Source of the DNA: JAWLCA01 sp050485905
GTDB taxonomy: Bacteria; Pseudomonadota; Alphaproteobacteria; Rhodobacterales; Rhodobacteraceae
NCBI GenBank assembly: GCA_050485905.1
Contig: JBJHCH010000105.1
Coordinates: 1 to 13,618, forward strand
Length of the DNA stretch: 13,618 bases
Direction: 5' to 3'
Part shown: piece after piece, positions 13,173 through 13,618 of the stretch
How positions within the stretch are numbered: the stretch's first letter is position 1
Layout: each line of letters opens with the position of its first letter
The notes under the pieces: generated by a model
What the model was told of the DNA's origin: nothing
What the model saw: only the letters and a program-made list of their open reading frames with translations
Databases searched by the model: none
Translations under genes and position numbers: made by a program

Positions 13173-13618
13173 GTGGCACGGAAACCCAAACAACCGGCGG
13201 AACGCCGCTTTGCCCTATCGGGCATCGTGCATCTGATTGTCGGCTGCGTGCTGCTGGCGGTTTGCGTCGCCGTGTTCCTGCCGACGCTGGGCGCATCGGG
13301 CGCCGATCCGCTGGCCGGGTCGATCATCGCGCTGTTGGCCGGTGGGTTGGGCTGGGCCTATATCCGCAGCCATGGCCGGGTGCGAGAGATCCGGCTGACC
13401 GATACGGGGATCGAACTGCACCCTGCCGGCACGGTGATCCGGTGGGAGCATGTCAGCGCGGTCGCCCTGCCCGGCCTGGGCCTGGCCGGGCAGCAGCGGC
13501 GCATGGCGCCGCGCGCGTTGCGCTTCACGCTGACCGACCGCAGCTTTCACTGGGAGCCGGGGCGCTGGCTGCAGTTCGCCGGGACCGGCCGGATGCATCT
13601 GGTGGGGGGCGACAGCCG
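13173..13618 (+). CDS. Membrane protein with two N-terminal helices, PH-like C-terminal region (partial)
   Basis: This gene is cut by the window end, with 148 codons visible. It starts at GTG 13173, three bases after the regulator's stop, with no clear ribosome binding site, so it is probably coupled to the upstream gene. A basic N-terminus (MARKPKQPAERRF) precedes two hydrophobic segments, residues 14-36 and 46-64, joined by a short loop. After residue 68 comes a soluble, beta-strand-like stretch (REIRLTDTGIELHPAGTVIRWEHVSAVALPG) resembling bacterial PH-like (bPH/YcxB-type) domains of small membrane proteins. By the positive-inside rule both termini should face the cytoplasm. I do not recognise a specific family. 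Codon use is typical of its neighbours, supporting a real gene. Confidence 0.6.
   Translation, partial: MARKPKQPAERRFALSGIVHLIVGCVLLAVCVAVFLPTLGASGADPLAGSIIALLAGGLGWAYIRSHGRVREIRLTDTGIELHPAGTVIRWEHVSAVALPGLGLAGQQRRMAPRALRFTLTDRSFHWEPGRWLQFAGTGRMHLVGGDS

Noticed and set aside
1..13618. CRISPR array, tRNA, rRNA or toxin-antitoxin pair
   Set aside because: No regularly spaced direct repeats, no cloverleaf-like segment and no small paired frames with toxin or antitoxin signatures were seen in either strand.

Overview
The window looks like a chromosomal segment of a high-GC alphaproteobacterium of the Rhodobacteraceae type (Paracoccus/Rhodobacter-like). The basis is strong G/C bias at third codon positions, a Rhodobacterales-style PAS_5 protein, a plant-type (class II) DAHP synthase, the yicC-gmk pair and a GbdR-like GlxA regulator. 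The family assignments come from reading the translated sequence; no database search was possible.

Positions 1-1762 form the accessory part. The window opens inside the last codons of an IS5-family transposase and its terminal sequence (to about 127). Next is a low-GC stand-alone Mrr-like PD-(D/E)XK endonuclease gene on the minus strand (130-1122), with its own sigma70-like promoter (1214-1243). A roughly 640-bp stretch without a supported gene follows. It holds a striking cluster of long palindromes (1496-1525 and 1541-1580) and a dif-like XerC/XerD-type site (1593-1620).

From 1763 onward the genes look like resident chromosome. They are a five-sensor hybrid histidine kinase (PAS-PAS-GAF-PAS-PAS-HisKA-HATPase-REC, 1763-5023, plus strand) and, converging on it with a 3-bp gap, a two-gene minus-strand operon of a PLP transsulfuration-family enzyme and a KDG-type sugar kinase, overlapping by ATGA. 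A small DUF3775-type gene (7230-7544, plus) is divergent from that operon. An AT-rich, palindrome-dense spacer (7545-7691) separates it from the minus-strand operon yicC - gmk - gamma-carbonic-anhydrase-like gene. A PAS_5 protein (plus) is divergent from yicC and converges on the class II DAHP synthase (minus). Divergent from the synthase is a GlxA/GbdR-type AraC regulator, followed three bases later by a membrane protein cut by the window end.

The genes are mostly core metabolism and RNA or nucleotide housekeeping: the shikimate pathway entry step, GMP phosphorylation, YicC RNase, sulfur amino acid and hexuronate metabolism. They are interspersed with orphan sensors and regulators. No multi-gene undescribed system is evident. 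The most unusual material is non-coding: the 1496-1620 palindrome and dif-like block beside the endonuclease and IS end, and the 7556-7628 palindrome block.
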